A stretch of DNA of 64,000 nt from Rhodococcus sp. KRD162 (GTDB taxonomy: Bacteria; Actinomycetota; Actinomycetes; Mycobacteriales; Mycobacteriaceae). Where the stretch lies: the NCBI RefSeq assembly GCF_017168335.1, contig NZ_JABFAU010000005.1:244575-308574 (forward strand). The letters are read 5' to 3'. Below are positions 26,369 to 35,858 of this stretch, in pieces. Numbering within the stretch: the first letter of the stretch is position 1; every line of letters begins with the position of its first letter. Made by a program: the position numbers and the translations under genes. The notes below the pieces were generated by a model. That model worked only from the letters and a program-made list of their open reading frames with translations. It was not told the origin of the DNA and ran no database searches.

Positions 26369-28087
26369 ATGTCGTCGACCAGCGACGCGACCACCGACGC
26401 TGCCTCCGTCAAGCCACGGGAGCGCACGCCGCGGCCGACCAAGCGTCGAGCCGAGGGACAGTGGGCCCTGGGCTACCGAGAGCCACTCAACGCCAACGAG
26501 CAGTCCAAGAAGGACGACAACCCGCTCAACGTCCGTGCCCGCATCGAGAACATCTACTCCAAGCAGGGGTTCGACAGCATCGACAAGAGCGACCTGCGCG
26601 GCCGCTTCCGGTGGTGGGGCCTCTACACACAGCGCGAGCAGGGCTACGACGGCACCTTCACCGGTGACGACAACATCGATCTGCTCGAGGCGAAGTACTT
26701 CATGATGCGGATCAGATGCGACGCAGGCGCGCTGAACCTCGAACAACTGCGCACCCTCGCGAACATCTCGAAGGAGTTCGGCCGTGACACCGCTGATCTG
26801 TCCGATCGTGAGAACGTCCAGTTCCACTGGGTCGAGGTCGAGAACGTTCCCGAGATCTGGCGTCGAATCGAGGCGGTCGGGCTCGAGACCACCGAGGCCT
26901 GCGGCGACTGCCCACGGGTGGTGCTCGGTTCCCCTCTCGCCGGTGAGGCCGTCGACGAGATTCTCGACCCCACGTCGGCCATCGACGAGATCGTCGAGCG
27001 GTACATCGGCAAACCCGAGTACTCGAACCTGCCGCGCAAGTTCAAGACGGCCATCTCCGGCCTTCAGGACGTGGTGCACGAGATCAACGACTGTGCGTTC
27101 GTCGGAGTGAACCACCCCGAGCACGGTCCCGGACTCGACCTGTGGGTCGGCGGTGGCTTGTCCACCAATCCCATGCTCGCGCAACGTGTCGGCGTCTGGG
27201 TTCCCCTCGAGGAGGTACCGGACGTCTGGGAAGGCGTCGTCTCGATCTTCCGTGACTACGGGTATCGCCGGCTCCGCACGAAGGCGCGGCTGAAGTTCCT
27301 GATCAAGGACTGGGGTATCGAGAAATTCCGCCAGGTCCTCGAGGACGAATACCTGCACCGCAAGCTCATCGACGGACCGGCCCCCGAGAAGCCGACTCGG
27401 CCTCGCGATCACGTCGGTGTGCAGAAGCTGAAGAACGGTCTCAACGCGGTCGGTGTCGCGCCCATCGCAGGACGCGTCTCGGGCACCATCCTGGCCGCTG
27501 TGGCCGATGCCGCCGAGAAAGCCGGGTCTGATCGGATTCGCTTCACGCCGTATCAGAAGCTGATCGTTCTCGATGTTCCGGACGACAGGCTCGAGCAGCT
27601 GATCGCAGATCTCGACGCATTGGGCCTGCCGGCCCGACCCTCGCACTGGCGCAAGAATCTGATGGCCTGCAGCGGCATCGAGTTCTGCAAGCTCTCCTTC
27701 GCCGAAACCCGCAAGCGCTCACAGGTTCTCGTGCCCGAGCTCGAGCAGCGCCTGGCCGACATCAACAGTCGACTCGACGTTCCGATCACGATCAACATCA
27801 ACGGCTGCCCCAACTCGTGCGCGCGTTCACAGATCGCCGACATCGGCTTCAAGGGCATGCTGGTCGACGACGGTGCCGGGAATCAAGTAGAGGGATTCCA
27901 GGTTCATCTCGGAGGCAGCCTCGGTCTGGACAGTGCGTTCGGCCGAAAGTTGCGCCAGCACAAGGTCAACAGCTCCGAGCTGGGCGATTACATCGACAGA
28001 GTGGTGCGCAATTTCGACAAGCACCGCGAGGACGGCGAACGGTTCGCTCAATGGGCCGTACGAGCAGACGAGGCGGATTTGCGATGA
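26369..28087 (+). CDS. sir: Ferredoxin-dependent assimilatory sulfite reductase
   Basis: Reduces sulfite to sulfide with siroheme and a 4Fe-4S cluster. 572 residues in two ferredoxin-like/siroheme repeats. Cluster ligands are about C434 and C440 (MACSGIEFCK) and C480 and C484 (INGCPNSCARSQ). Y86 (WWGLYTQRE) and C178 (TEACGDCP) are 92 residues apart, matching the Tyr-Cys covalent pair of M. tuberculosis NirA. ATG with AGGAG upstream. First structural gene of a five-gene operon in which every junction overlaps. The gene is often called nirA; sulfite rather than nitrite is indicated by context. Confidence 0.93.
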   Translation: MSSTSDATTDAASVKPRERTPRPTKRRAEGQWALGYREPLNANEQSKKDDNPLNVRARIENIYSKQGFDSIDKSDLRGRFRWWGLYTQREQGYDGTFTGDDNIDLLEAKYFMMRIRCDAGALNLEQLRTLANISKEFGRDTADLSDRENVQFHWVEVENVPEIWRRIEAVGLETTEACGDCPRVVLGSPLAGEAVDEILDPTSAIDEIVERYIGKPEYSNLPRKFKTAISGLQDVVHEINDCAFVGVNHPEHGPGLDLWVGGGLSTNPMLAQRVGVWVPLEEVPDVWEGVVSIFRDYGYRRLRTKARLKFLIKDWGIEKFRQVLEDEYLHRKLIDGPAPEKPTRPRDHVGVQKLKNGLNAVGVAPIAGRVSGTILAAVADAAEKAGSDRIRFTPYQKLIVLDVPDDRLEQLIADLDALGLPARPSHWRKNLMACSGIEFCKLSFAETRKRSQVLVPELEQRLADINSRLDVPITININGCPNSCARSQIADIGFKGMLVDDGAGNQVEGFQVHLGGSLGLDSAFGRKLRQHKVNSSELGDYIDRVVRNFDKHREDGERFAQWAVRADEADLR

Positions 28088-28794
28088 GTACCAGGCTGAA
28101 TTTGACGGTGGAGGAGTTGAAGGACATCGCCGAGCGCGGTGCCCGCGAACTCGACGGGGCGAGCCCACTGGAGCTGTTGCAGTGGACCGAGGACACCTTC
28201 GGTGAGGACTTCATCGTCGCCTCCAACATGCAGGACGGGGTTCTCGTTCATCTCGCAGCACAGGTTCATCCCGGTGTGGATGTGCTGTTTCTCGACACCG
28301 GCTACCACTTCGCCGAGACGATCGGCACACGCGACGCCGTCGAATCCGTGTACGGCGTGCACGTCATCAATGCCCGCGCCGAGAAGACTGTTGCGGAACA
28401 GGATTCGATCGAGGGCAAGGACCTGTTCGCACGTGAGCCCAACCGGTGCTGCGCGATGCGCAAGGTCGCCCCGCTGAAGAAGGAACTGGCGAACTACAGC
28501 GCTTGGGTCACCGGCATCCGGCGGGTCGAAGCACCCACCCGCGCCAACGCTCCGCTCATCTCGTTCGACGACGCCTTCGGCCTGGTGAAGATCAACCCGA
28601 TCGCACCGTGGTCGGATGAGCAGATGCAGGCCTACATCGACGAGCATTCGATTCTGGTCAATCCCCTCGTCGACGAAGGCTATCCGTCCATCGGGTGCGC
28701 ACCGTGCACCGTCAAACCTGCCCCCGGAGCCGACCCGCGTAGCGGTCGTTGGGCCGGCAAGGCCAAGACCGAATGTGGGTTGCACGCCTCATGA
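28084..28794 (+). CDS. cysH: Adenylyl-sulfate (APS) reductase
   Basis: Reduces APS to sulfite and AMP with thioredoxin. 236 residues: PP-loop region around LEYVASNMQD-like EDFIVASNMQDGVL, LDTGYHFAET, the 4Fe-4S cysteines in EPNRCCAMRKV and GCAPCT, and the catalytic Cys in the C-terminal KTECGLHAS. Presence of the CC...CXXC cluster marks it as APS-using rather than PAPS-using. ATG overlaps the reductase stop as ATGA. Its product, sulfite, is the substrate of the upstream enzyme. Confidence 0.94.
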   Translation: MSTRLNLTVEELKDIAERGARELDGASPLELLQWTEDTFGEDFIVASNMQDGVLVHLAAQVHPGVDVLFLDTGYHFAETIGTRDAVESVYGVHVINARAEKTVAEQDSIEGKDLFAREPNRCCAMRKVAPLKKELANYSAWVTGIRRVEAPTRANAPLISFDDAFGLVKINPIAPWSDEQMQAYIDEHSILVNPLVDEGYPSIGCAPCTVKPAPGADPRSGRWAGKAKTECGLHAS

Positions 28795-29735
28795 CACTCG
28801 ACCTCACCTCGGCCACCGTCGGTCGAACCCATCTCGACGCAGATCGGTTCGACACCCTCGACGCACTCGAATCCGAGGCCATTCACATCTTCCGGGAGGT
28901 GGCGGGCGAGTTCGAGCGTCCCGTCATTCTGTTCTCCGGCGGCAAGGACTCGACCGTTCTGCTGCATCTGGCGATCAAGGCGTTCTGGCCCGCTCCCCTG
29001 CCGTTCGCGCTGCTCCACGTCGACACCGGCCACAACCTGCAGGAGGTACTGGACTTCCGCGATCACGTGGTCGCCAAGTACAACCTGCGCCTGCACGTGG
29101 CCAGGGTCGAGGACTACCTCGCCGACGGACGCCTCACCGAGCGTCCCGACGGCATCCGCAACCCGCTGCAGACCGTGCCTCTTCTCGACGCGATCTCCGA
29201 GAATCGGTTCGACGCCGTCTTCGGCGGTGCCAGACGCGACGAGGAGCGGGCCCGTGCGAAGGAACGAATCTTCTCGTTGCGCAACGCATTCGGCCAGTGG
29301 GAGCCCAAGAAGCAGCGACCCGAACTGTGGAACCTGTACAACGGCAAGCATTCCCCCGGCGAGCAGGTGCGGGTGTTCCCGCTCAGCAACTTCACCGAAC
29401 TCGACATCTGGCGCTACATCGCGCGCGACGACGTGGAACTGGCGAGCATCTACTACGCCCACCAGCGACCCGTCTACCAGCGTGATGGCATGTGGATGAC
29501 ACCCGGCGTGTGGGGTGGGCCCGCCGAGAACGAAGAACTGCAGACTCTGTCGGTGCGCTACCGCACCGTCGGCGACGGATCCACCACTGGCGCAGTACTC
29601 TCCGAGGCCGCCGACAACCAGGCAATCCTCGCCGAGGTCGCCGCATCGCGGCTGACCGAACGCGGAGCGACCCGCGGCGACGACCGTGTCTCCGAGGCTG
29701 CAATGGAAGATCGCAAACGAGAAGGATACTTCTGA
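28791..29735 (+). CDS. cysD: Sulfate adenylyltransferase subunit 2
   Basis: Catalytic subunit that joins sulfate and ATP to make APS. 314 residues with the PP-loop motif FSGGKDSTVLLHLAIKAF, LLHVDTGHNLQEVLDF, GGARRDEERARAKERI and the C-terminal RYRTVGDGSTTGAV segment typical of CysD. ATGA overlap with cysH, and its stop overlaps the cysN start by one base (TGATG). Confidence 0.96.
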   Translation: MTLDLTSATVGRTHLDADRFDTLDALESEAIHIFREVAGEFERPVILFSGGKDSTVLLHLAIKAFWPAPLPFALLHVDTGHNLQEVLDFRDHVVAKYNLRLHVARVEDYLADGRLTERPDGIRNPLQTVPLLDAISENRFDAVFGGARRDEERARAKERIFSLRNAFGQWEPKKQRPELWNLYNGKHSPGEQVRVFPLSNFTELDIWRYIARDDVELASIYYAHQRPVYQRDGMWMTPGVWGGPAENEELQTLSVRYRTVGDGSTTGAVLSEAADNQAILAEVAASRLTERGATRGDDRVSEAAMEDRKREGYF

Positions 29736-31045
29736 TGAGCAGCTCGAGCACAGGCACGCAGCTCCTTCGCCTCGCCACCGCAGGGAGCGTCGACGACGGA
29801 AAGTCGACCCTCGTCGGACGGCTGTTGTACGACACCAAATCCGTTCTGGCAGACCAGATCGACGCCGTCACTCGGGCATCGGTGGACAAGGGCCTGGCCA
29901 CGCCGGATCTGTCCCTGCTGGTCGACGGACTGCGCGCCGAGCGCGAACAGGGCATCACCATCGATGTCGCCTACCGCTATTTCGCGACGCCACACCGCTC
30001 GTTCGTGCTGGCCGACACCCCAGGCCACGTGCAGTACACCCGCAACACCGTGTCCGGGGCGTCGACGGCTCAGCTCGTCATCCTGCTGGTCGATGCCCGC
30101 AAGGGTGTCATCACCCAGACCCGCAGGCACGCAGCGGTTCTCGCTCTGCTCGGCGTTCCACGGCTGGTCCTCGCGGTCAACAAGATCGATCTGGTCGAGG
30201 ACCCCGCGCAGGTCTTCGCCGACATCTCGGCCGAGTTCAACTCGCTGACCTCCTCCCTCGGCTGGTCCAGCGAGGACGTCGTCGAGATCCCGGTCTCTGC
30301 GCTACACGGTGACAACGTCGCGGTGCAGTCGGACAGAACCCCGTACTACGACGGGCCCACGCTCATCGAGCACCTCGAGTCGGTACCGGTCGACGCCGAG
30401 CCACACCGCGTCGGTCTTCGATTCCCCGTGCAGTACGTGATTCGACCCCGCACGGCAGAGTTCCCCGACTATCGCGGGTACGCAGGCCAGGTCGCAGCAG
30501 GCACCGTCGACGTCGGGGACGAGGTGGTCATTCTGCCCTCCGGCACCCGAACGACGGTCGAACGCATCGACACCGCGGACGGTGAGTTGCGTACGGCGCA
30601 CGCCGGGCGCAGTGTCACTCTCGTGCTCACCGACGATGTCGACGTCTCGCGCGGAGACACCATCGCCTCCCCGCAGGACGCGCCCGAGCCCATCGGCGAT
30701 TTCGAGGCCACTGTCTGCTGGCTCGCCGAGAAGCCGCTCCGCCCGGGTGCCCGGCTGCTGCTCAAGCACGGAACCCGTACGACGCAGGCCATCGTCGGCA
30801 CTCTCATCGAACGTTTCGACGAGCAGGATCTCACTGCGCAGGAGAATCCGGAGTCGCTCGAGCTCAACGAGATCGGCCGAATTTCCGTGCGCGTCGCCGA
30901 ACCGATCGTGGCCGACGACTACGCCGTCAACCGGCACACGGGTAGCTTCCTGCTGATCGATCCAGCCGGTGGAAACACCCTCGCGGCCGGGCTCGTGGGG
31001 AATGCATTGGCTGCGGTCGAGCTGGGGTCGGCAGTTCCGGCGTGA
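29735..31045 (+). CDS. cysN: Sulfate adenylyltransferase subunit 1 (GTPase), without APS kinase domain
   Basis: Regulatory GTPase that drives APS formation by CysD. 436 residues: G1 GSVDDGKSTLVGRL, G3 DTPGHVQY, G4 NKID, then beta-barrel domains as in EF-Tu. Length stops where the CysC kinase domain begins in mycobacterial CysNC fusions, so APS is passed to CysH without PAPS formation from this protein. AAGGA lies just upstream of the ATG. Confidence 0.95.
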   Translation: MSSSSTGTQLLRLATAGSVDDGKSTLVGRLLYDTKSVLADQIDAVTRASVDKGLATPDLSLLVDGLRAEREQGITIDVAYRYFATPHRSFVLADTPGHVQYTRNTVSGASTAQLVILLVDARKGVITQTRRHAAVLALLGVPRLVLAVNKIDLVEDPAQVFADISAEFNSLTSSLGWSSEDVVEIPVSALHGDNVAVQSDRTPYYDGPTLIEHLESVPVDAEPHRVGLRFPVQYVIRPRTAEFPDYRGYAGQVAAGTVDVGDEVVILPSGTRTTVERIDTADGELRTAHAGRSVTLVLTDDVDVSRGDTIASPQDAPEPIGDFEATVCWLAEKPLRPGARLLLKHGTRTTQAIVGTLIERFDEQDLTAQENPESLELNEIGRISVRVAEPIVADDYAVNRHTGSFLLIDPAGGNTLAAGLVGNALAAVELGSAVPA

Positions 31046-31788
31046 CCGCTCTGATCGCGGTTGCCCACGGCAGCCGCGACCCGCGCTCGGGCGCTTCGAT
31101 CCGCCGCGCCGTCGACGTGCTACGTCGACGGCGACCGGATCTGGACGTCCGGGTTGCGTTTCTCGATCTGACCGATCCCGGCGTCGACACGGTGGTCGAC
31201 GAGCTGGCCTCGTCCGGTCATACGCGCATCGTCGCAGTTCCGCTGCTGTTGGGCAGCGCCTATCACGCGAAGGTCGACCTACCCGCGCTGCTGAATGCAG
31301 CGCGAGGACGTCATCCGCACCTGTCCATCGCACAATCGGACGTACTCGGTGGTGATCGTCTGCTCGTCGATGCCGTTCGCGATCGTGTCGTGCAGACCGG
31401 GGTTGCACTCGACGATACGACCGTCGGCGTCGCGCTGGCCGCAGTCGGCTCGAACGACGCATCGGCGAACGAACGCACCGAACTCCTGGCCCAAGATCTG
31501 GTGTCCGGAAGCTCCTGGGCCGGGGCGGTGGCCTGCTTCGCGACCTCGGTCGAACCCTCTGCTACCGAGGCCGTGGCGCAGCTGCGCTCGATGGGTGCCA
31601 CTCGCATCGTGGTGGCACCATGGTTTCTGGCACCGGGCAGATTGACCGACCGAGTCACACGTCTGCTGTTGGAGCACCCGGACGTGACATTCGCCGAGGT
31701 CATCGGCTCCCATCCGGCGGTAGCCGAGATCGCTTCCTGGCGCTACGACGCCGCCCTGCAGCGCGTGTGTCGGCACCGTACCGCGTGA
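31042..31788 (+). CDS. Sirohydrochlorin chelatase (CbiX/SirB family)
   Basis: 248-residue class II chelatase with two CbiX-like halves: ALIAVAHGSRDPRSG at the N terminus with a metal-binding His, RIVAVPLLLGSAYHAKVD with a second His, and the related half around TRIVVAPWFLAPGRLTDRV. It should insert Fe2+ into sirohydrochlorin for the siroheme of the sulfite reductase, which explains its place as last gene of the operon. GTG start overlaps the cysN stop (GTGA). It ends 15 bp from the convergent cysA stop. Confidence 0.9.
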   Translation: MTALIAVAHGSRDPRSGASIRRAVDVLRRRRPDLDVRVAFLDLTDPGVDTVVDELASSGHTRIVAVPLLLGSAYHAKVDLPALLNAARGRHPHLSIAQSDVLGGDRLLVDAVRDRVVQTGVALDDTTVGVALAAVGSNDASANERTELLAQDLVSGSSWAGAVACFATSVEPSATEAVAQLRSMGATRIVVAPWFLAPGRLTDRVTRLLLEHPDVTFAEVIGSHPAVAEIASWRYDAALQRVCRHRTA

Positions 31789-31803
31789 GATACGCGGCGA
31801 CGG

Positions 31804-32853
31804 TCAGTTCACAGGGGCCGAGGCAGCCTGGTGAGCTGCGTCGGCAACTTCCGGTACCCGAGTCGCTCGCGCGTACACCGTGTCGCCCTCACGAAGACCG
31901 AGGGCTTCGCTGTCGCCACGAGTGATCTGCGCGGCGAACAACTCACCGGTCGCGGCGTTCTCCAATTCGACCTTGACCTCGAACCCGAGACGCACCACGC
32001 GCTGGACGATGGCACGTGTCACTCCCGCCGATTCCGCCGTCCCGCTGGCCTGCGCCTGCGCCAACGACGGATCGCGTCCGACGCGAATGTCGTGCGGGCG
32101 GACGAGAACTCCGTTCAGTCTGGCGACCTGGCCGAGGAACGACATCACGAAATTGTTGGCCGGACGGTCGTAGAGATCCTCCGGCGTCCCGATCTGTTCG
32201 ATTCTTCCCTTGTTGAGCACGGCGATTCGATCGGCGACGTCGAGCGCTTCTTCCTGATCGTGGGTCACCAGCACGGTCGTCACATGCACCTCGTCGTGCA
32301 GTCGCCGCAGCCACGTCCTGAGGTCGGCCCGTACTTTGGCGTCGAGTGCACCGAACGGCTCATCGAGCAGCAACACCTGCGGGTCGACGGCCAGTGCACG
32401 GGCCAACGCCATGCGCTGCCGCTGTCCACCGGACAGCTGCGCCGGGTAGCGGCTCTGGAAGCCGGCGAGCCCGACGATCTCGAGTAGCTCGTCCACCTTC
32501 TTGGCGATCTCGGCCTTGGGCCGCTTGCGAATCTGCAGACCGAACGCGACGTTGTCTCGCACCGTGAGGTGTTTGAACGCCGCGTAGTGCTGGAACACGA
32601 AGCCGATCTCGCGACGCTGCGGACTCACCCAGGTCACGTCCTGCCCTGCAAGCACCACGCGGCCGGAGTCGAGCTGCTCGAGGCCCGCGATCGAGCGCAG
32701 CAGAGTGGACTTGCCCGAACCACTGGGACCCAGCAATGCCGTCAACGAACCCTTGGGGATGTCGATGTCGACATCGTCGAGCGCTGCGAAATCGCCGTAC
32801 CGCTTGTTGGCACCGGCGACCGAGATCTCGATCTCCGGGGATGTCTCGGTCAT
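31804..32853 (-). CDS. cysA: Sulfate ABC transporter ATP-binding protein
   Basis: 349-residue ATPase of the sulfate/thiosulfate importer. Walker [14 protein letters not shown] loop FVFQHYAAF, signature [15 protein letters not shown], Walker [13 protein letters not shown], switch His [15 protein letters not shown], and a TOBE-like C-terminal regulatory domain with [14 protein letters not shown] overlaps the cysW stop (ATGA, 32850-32853), so a longer upstream frame is rejected. Confidence 0.95.
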   Translation of the reverse strand: MTETSPEIEISVAGANKRYGDFAALDDVDIDIPKGSLTALLGPSGSGKSTLLRSIAGLEQLDSGRVVLAGQDVTWVSPQRREIGFVFQHYAAFKHLTVRDNVAFGLQIRKRPKAEIAKKVDELLEIVGLAGFQSRYPAQLSGGQRQRMALARALAVDPQVLLLDEPFGALDAKVRADLRTWLRRLHDEVHVTTVLVTHDQEEALDVADRIAVLNKGRIEQIGTPEDLYDRPANNFVMSFLGQVARLNGVLVRPHDIRVGRDPSLAQAQASGTAESAGVTRAIVQRVVRLGFEVKVELENAATGELFAAQITRGDSEALGLREGDTVYARATRVPEVADAAHQAASAPVN

Positions 32854-33653
32854 TGGTTCGTCCTCTTCTTCTCGAGGGCCGTCATCAACAGCAGCACGAC
32901 CACGGCGATCGCCATGAGCAGCGTGGAGGCCGCATACGCACCTTGCTGATTGAAGTCCTCGTAGCGTGAATTGACCAGCAGTGTCAGTGTTTGCGAGATT
33001 CCCGGCAGATTGGTCGAGACCATGATGACGGCACCGAACTCGCCGAGGGATCGCGCGACGGTCAGTACCACGCCGTAGGTCAGGCCCCACCGGATCGCAG
33101 GCAACGTGATGCGCCAGAACGTCTGCCAGGACGACGCGCCCAATGTCGAGGCGGCCTCTTCCTGTTCTTCACCGATTTCGTACAGCACCGGTTCGACCTC
33201 GCGAACAACGAACGGCAGCGTGACGAAGATGGTCGCGATGACCATGCCAGGAAGCGCGAAAATGACCTTGAAGCCCAAGCTTTCGACGCCGCCGAACCAA
33301 CCGTTCGCACCCCACAGCAGGATCAGCGCAACACCGGTGATGATCGGCGACACCGCGAACGGCAGATCCACGATCGCCTCGAGCACGCCCCTGCCGCGGA
33401 ACCGCCCGCGTACGAGCGCGAGAGCTGTGACCACACCGAACACGATGTTGATCGGCACCACGATGGCAACGATCAACAGCGAGAGCTGCAGTGCCGATTG
33501 TGCGGCCGGAGTGGTGATCAGCTCCCAGAACGTGACGACGCCGTCTTCGAAGGTGCGGTACAAAATGGTCCCGAGCGGCAGCAGCACGAGTACGGCGAGA
33601 TACAGCAGGGCGACGGTGCGCAGGGTCAGCTTGACCGGTAGACCGATCTTCAC
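32850..33653 (-). CDS. cysW: Sulfate ABC transporter permease CysW
   Basis: 267-residue permease with about six membrane helices and the cytoplasmic EAA loop ([26 protein letters not shown]). Pairs with CysT to form the sulfate channel. GTG start overlaps the cysT stop by 4 bp (GTGA). A C-terminal MTALEKKR follows the last helix. Confidence 0.94.
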   Translation of the reverse strand: MKIGLPVKLTLRTVALLYLAVLVLLPLGTILYRTFEDGVVTFWELITTPAAQSALQLSLLIVAIVVPINIVFGVVTALALVRGRFRGRGVLEAIVDLPFAVSPIITGVALILLWGANGWFGGVESLGFKVIFALPGMVIATIFVTLPFVVREVEPVLYEIGEEQEEAASTLGASSWQTFWRITLPAIRWGLTYGVVLTVARSLGEFGAVIMVSTNLPGISQTLTLLVNSRYEDFNQQGAYAASTLLMAIAVVVLLLMTALEKKRTNQ

Positions 33654-34543
33654 GAGATCTGCTCCTCACGACGGGCCAGCCGATTGCCCACCACACGCAG
33701 GACGAACAGCACCGCAAACGCAATTCCCAACAGCACCACGGAGATTGCCGCTGCATCGGTGGACCTGTCGTACTCGATCAGCTCACGGATGTACTGGGAG
33801 GCCACCTGGGTGTCGTTCGGGATGTTGCCACCGATGAGCACCACCGATCCGAACTCACCGATGGCGCGGGCGAACGCAAGGCCACCGCCGGAGAGCACGG
33901 CAGGCAACAACACCGGCAACACGATGCGCCGGAAGATGGTCCAGTTGTTCGCCCCGAGAGAGGCAGCCGCCTCCTCCACGTCCTTGTCGAGCTCGATCAA
34001 CACCGGCTGCACCGCCCGCACCACGAACGGCAGCGTGACGAACAGCAGCGCGACGACCACTGCGGGCTTGGTTGCATTGAACACCAACCCGATCGGACTC
34101 GCCGGGCCGTACAGCGAGAGCAGCACGAGGCTCGCGACGATGGTCGGTAGTGCGAACGGCAGATCGATCAGCGCATTGACGAACCGTTTCCCCGGGAACT
34201 CGTCCCGCACCAACACCCATGCGATGAGCGTGCCGAGGAACAGATTGAGCACTGCTGCCGCGACGGATACCTCGAGTGTCACCTTGAACGTGGCCACTGC
34301 CCGCGGCTCGGAGATCGCATCCCAGAAACCGGACAGACCGTCGTCGAACGACTGAACGGTCAACGCTGCCAGCGGAAGCAATACGATGACGCTGAGCCAC
34401 AGCACGGCCACCCCGAGCCCGAGTGGCCCTACCGATCCCGGCCCCCTGAACTTGCGGCCCTCGCCGCCTGGACGAAACCGTGATCTCGTACCGGGCGGAA
34501 CGGTCGATTCCGCAGTCGATGTATCTGTGGTCGAAGGTGACAT
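33650..34543 (-). CDS. cysT: Sulfate ABC transporter permease CysT
   Basis: 297-residue permease with about six helices and an EAA loop (VQPVLIELDKDVEEAAASLGANNW). The N-terminal 45 residues are polar and rich in Ser, Arg and Gly before the first helix. Second gene after the binding protein, with 6 bp between the stop of the latter at 34550 and this start. Confidence 0.94.
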   Translation of the reverse strand: MSPSTTDTSTAESTVPPGTRSRFRPGGEGRKFRGPGSVGPLGLGVAVLWLSVIVLLPLAALTVQSFDDGLSGFWDAISEPRAVATFKVTLEVSVAAAVLNLFLGTLIAWVLVRDEFPGKRFVNALIDLPFALPTIVASLVLLSLYGPASPIGLVFNATKPAVVVALLFVTLPFVVRAVQPVLIELDKDVEEAAASLGANNWTIFRRIVLPVLLPAVLSGGGLAFARAIGEFGSVVLIGGNIPNDTQVASQYIRELIEYDRSTDAAAISVVLLGIAFAVLFVLRVVGNRLARREEQIS

Positions 34544-34549
34544 CGATAT

Positions 34550-35572
34550 CTACCGAGTACTTTCCTGATAGATCTTCGCGATCGCGCCGTTGTCACCGAA
34601 CAGGTCCGCGTCGACCTGCTCCCAGCCGCCCAGATCATCTATGGTGTACAGCTTTTCGGGAGTGAAGAACTTGTCGGAGAACTCCGACTCGATCTCCGGG
34701 TTCGCCGGACGGAAGCCCGCTTCGGCCCAGATCCGCTGCCCCTCGTCGGAATAGACGAAATCGTTGAGAGCGTTCGCCCGGTCCAGGTGAGCGCTGCTGT
34801 TGACCACCGCCACCGGGTTGTCGATGCGGAACGTCACGGGAACGTCGACGTGCTCCACCTGCTGGCCCTGCTGCTCGATGAGGAGTGCCTCGTTCTCGTA
34901 ACTCAGCAACGCATCACCTTGGCCTTGCAGAAACGCTTCGGTGGCCGCGCGACCCGACTCGGGCTGCACCGGAAAATGATCAGCGACGAGCGTACGAACG
35001 AAATCGAGACCCGCCTGCTCGTCCTGGCCGCCGTTGCTCATCGCCGCGTACGGGGCGAGCAGGTTCCACTTGGCCGATCCGGAACTGAGCGGGCTCGGGC
35101 TGATCACCTGTACACCCGGCTCGAGCAGGTCGTCCCACGTGCGAATGTTCTTCGGGTTGCCCTCCCGAACCACGATCGTCACCACGGAGCCGAACGGCAC
35201 TCCCCCGTAGGCATTGCGGTTCCAGTCCTCGTCGATCTTGCCCGCGTCGACGAGTCGCGTGATATCGGGCTCCACGGAGAAGTTGACGATATCGGCGGGC
35301 GCGCCGTCGGCAACCTTACGAGATTGGTTACCCGAAGGGCCGTAGTCGGCGTTGATCGCGGTGCCGTCGCCGTCCTCGGTCGCTGCGAAGGCCGTACCGA
35401 TTGCGTCCCAGCCGTTCTTGGGCACTGCGTAGCCGACGAGGGTCAGGGAAGGACCACTGGCAGTGTCCGGGGGGCCACCGACGACGTCACTGGACCCGCC
35501 GTTGCAGCCGCTGAGTACCAACGCCCCCACGGCAGCAAACGTGGTCAGCAGGTAGCGAGAGCCATGCCTCAT
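34550..35572 (-). CDS. sbp: Sulfate-binding lipoprotein (SubI/Sbp)
   Basis: 340-residue periplasmic sulfate-binding protein anchored as a lipoprotein: signal MRHGSRYLLTTFAAVGA with lipobox LVLSGC. The mature part has the sulfate-binding family marks LVGYAVPKNGWDAIGTAF, DYGPSGNQSRKV, VSPSPLSSGSAKW-like VISPSPLSSGSAKW and DALLSYENEA. Start is uncertain: ATG at 35572 gives a normal signal peptide, ATG at 35590 would add six residues; neither has a well-spaced ribosome binding site. First gene of the cysTWA operon, 190 nt behind a Cys-codon leader frame. Confidence 0.93.
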   Translation of the reverse strand: MRHGSRYLLTTFAAVGALVLSGCNGGSSDVVGGPPDTASGPSLTLVGYAVPKNGWDAIGTAFAATEDGDGTAINADYGPSGNQSRKVADGAPADIVNFSVEPDITRLVDAGKIDEDWNRNAYGGVPFGSVVTIVVREGNPKNIRTWDDLLEPGVQVISPSPLSSGSAKWNLLAPYAAMSNGGQDEQAGLDFVRTLVADHFPVQPESGRAATEAFLQGQGDALLSYENEALLIEQQGQQVEHVDVPVTFRIDNPVAVVNSSAHLDRANALNDFVYSDEGQRIWAEAGFRPANPEIESEFSDKFFTPEKLYTIDDLGGWEQVDADLFGDNGAIAKIYQESTR

Positions 35573-35628
35573 CGAGCGAGGGCCTTTCATGATGGTGTGC
35601 ACTGAGAACGAACTGGGCCGAGTCGATA

Positions 35629-35756
35629 CCCTCGTCGACCGAAGCCGTGTGGCCGAGGCCGAGGTCACCGTGCGCAATCGCACGAACAACGAATCCCGGC
35701 CGCGTGCGAGGCATGCGCATGCCGACAGCGGATCGACGGAACCTGTTCGACGAGGG
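35629..35756 (-). promoter_or_regulatory. Possible alternative RNA pairing in the sbp leader region
   Basis: In the RNA, CCCTCGTCGA (35756-35747), seven nt after the leader stop, is perfectly complementary to TCGACGAGGG (35638-35629). The second arm can instead pair with CCCTCGCTCGA (35581-35571) at the sbp ATG, with one bulged base. The two pairings exclude each other. The first encloses 108 nt, so it could be chance. Confidence 0.3.
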
Positions 35757-35762
35757 AAGAAA

Positions 35763-35852
35763 TCAACAACAGTCGATATCGGCGACTGCCAACATGCCGA
35801 CAGCAATCAACGCCAACTGATGGCGGACGCGGTACTCGGCTGCAGACGACAC
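35763..35852 (-). CDS. Putative cysteine-responsive leader peptide of the sulfate transporter operon
   Basis: 29-codon frame starting GTG and ending with two Cys codons directly before TGA (VADIDCC). The middle reads RVRHQLALIAVG. A TAGATT hexamer (35859-35864) ends 6 nt before the GTG, so it is probably leaderless. It has the same design as the leader before the sulfite reductase but a different peptide. It should report Cys-tRNA level to the sulfate uptake genes. Position, strand, promoter spacing and terminal Cys pair are seen directly; the function is inferred. Confidence 0.65.
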   Translation of the reverse strand: MSSAAEYRVRHQLALIAVGMLAVADIDCC

Positions 35853-35858
35853 GGCAGA

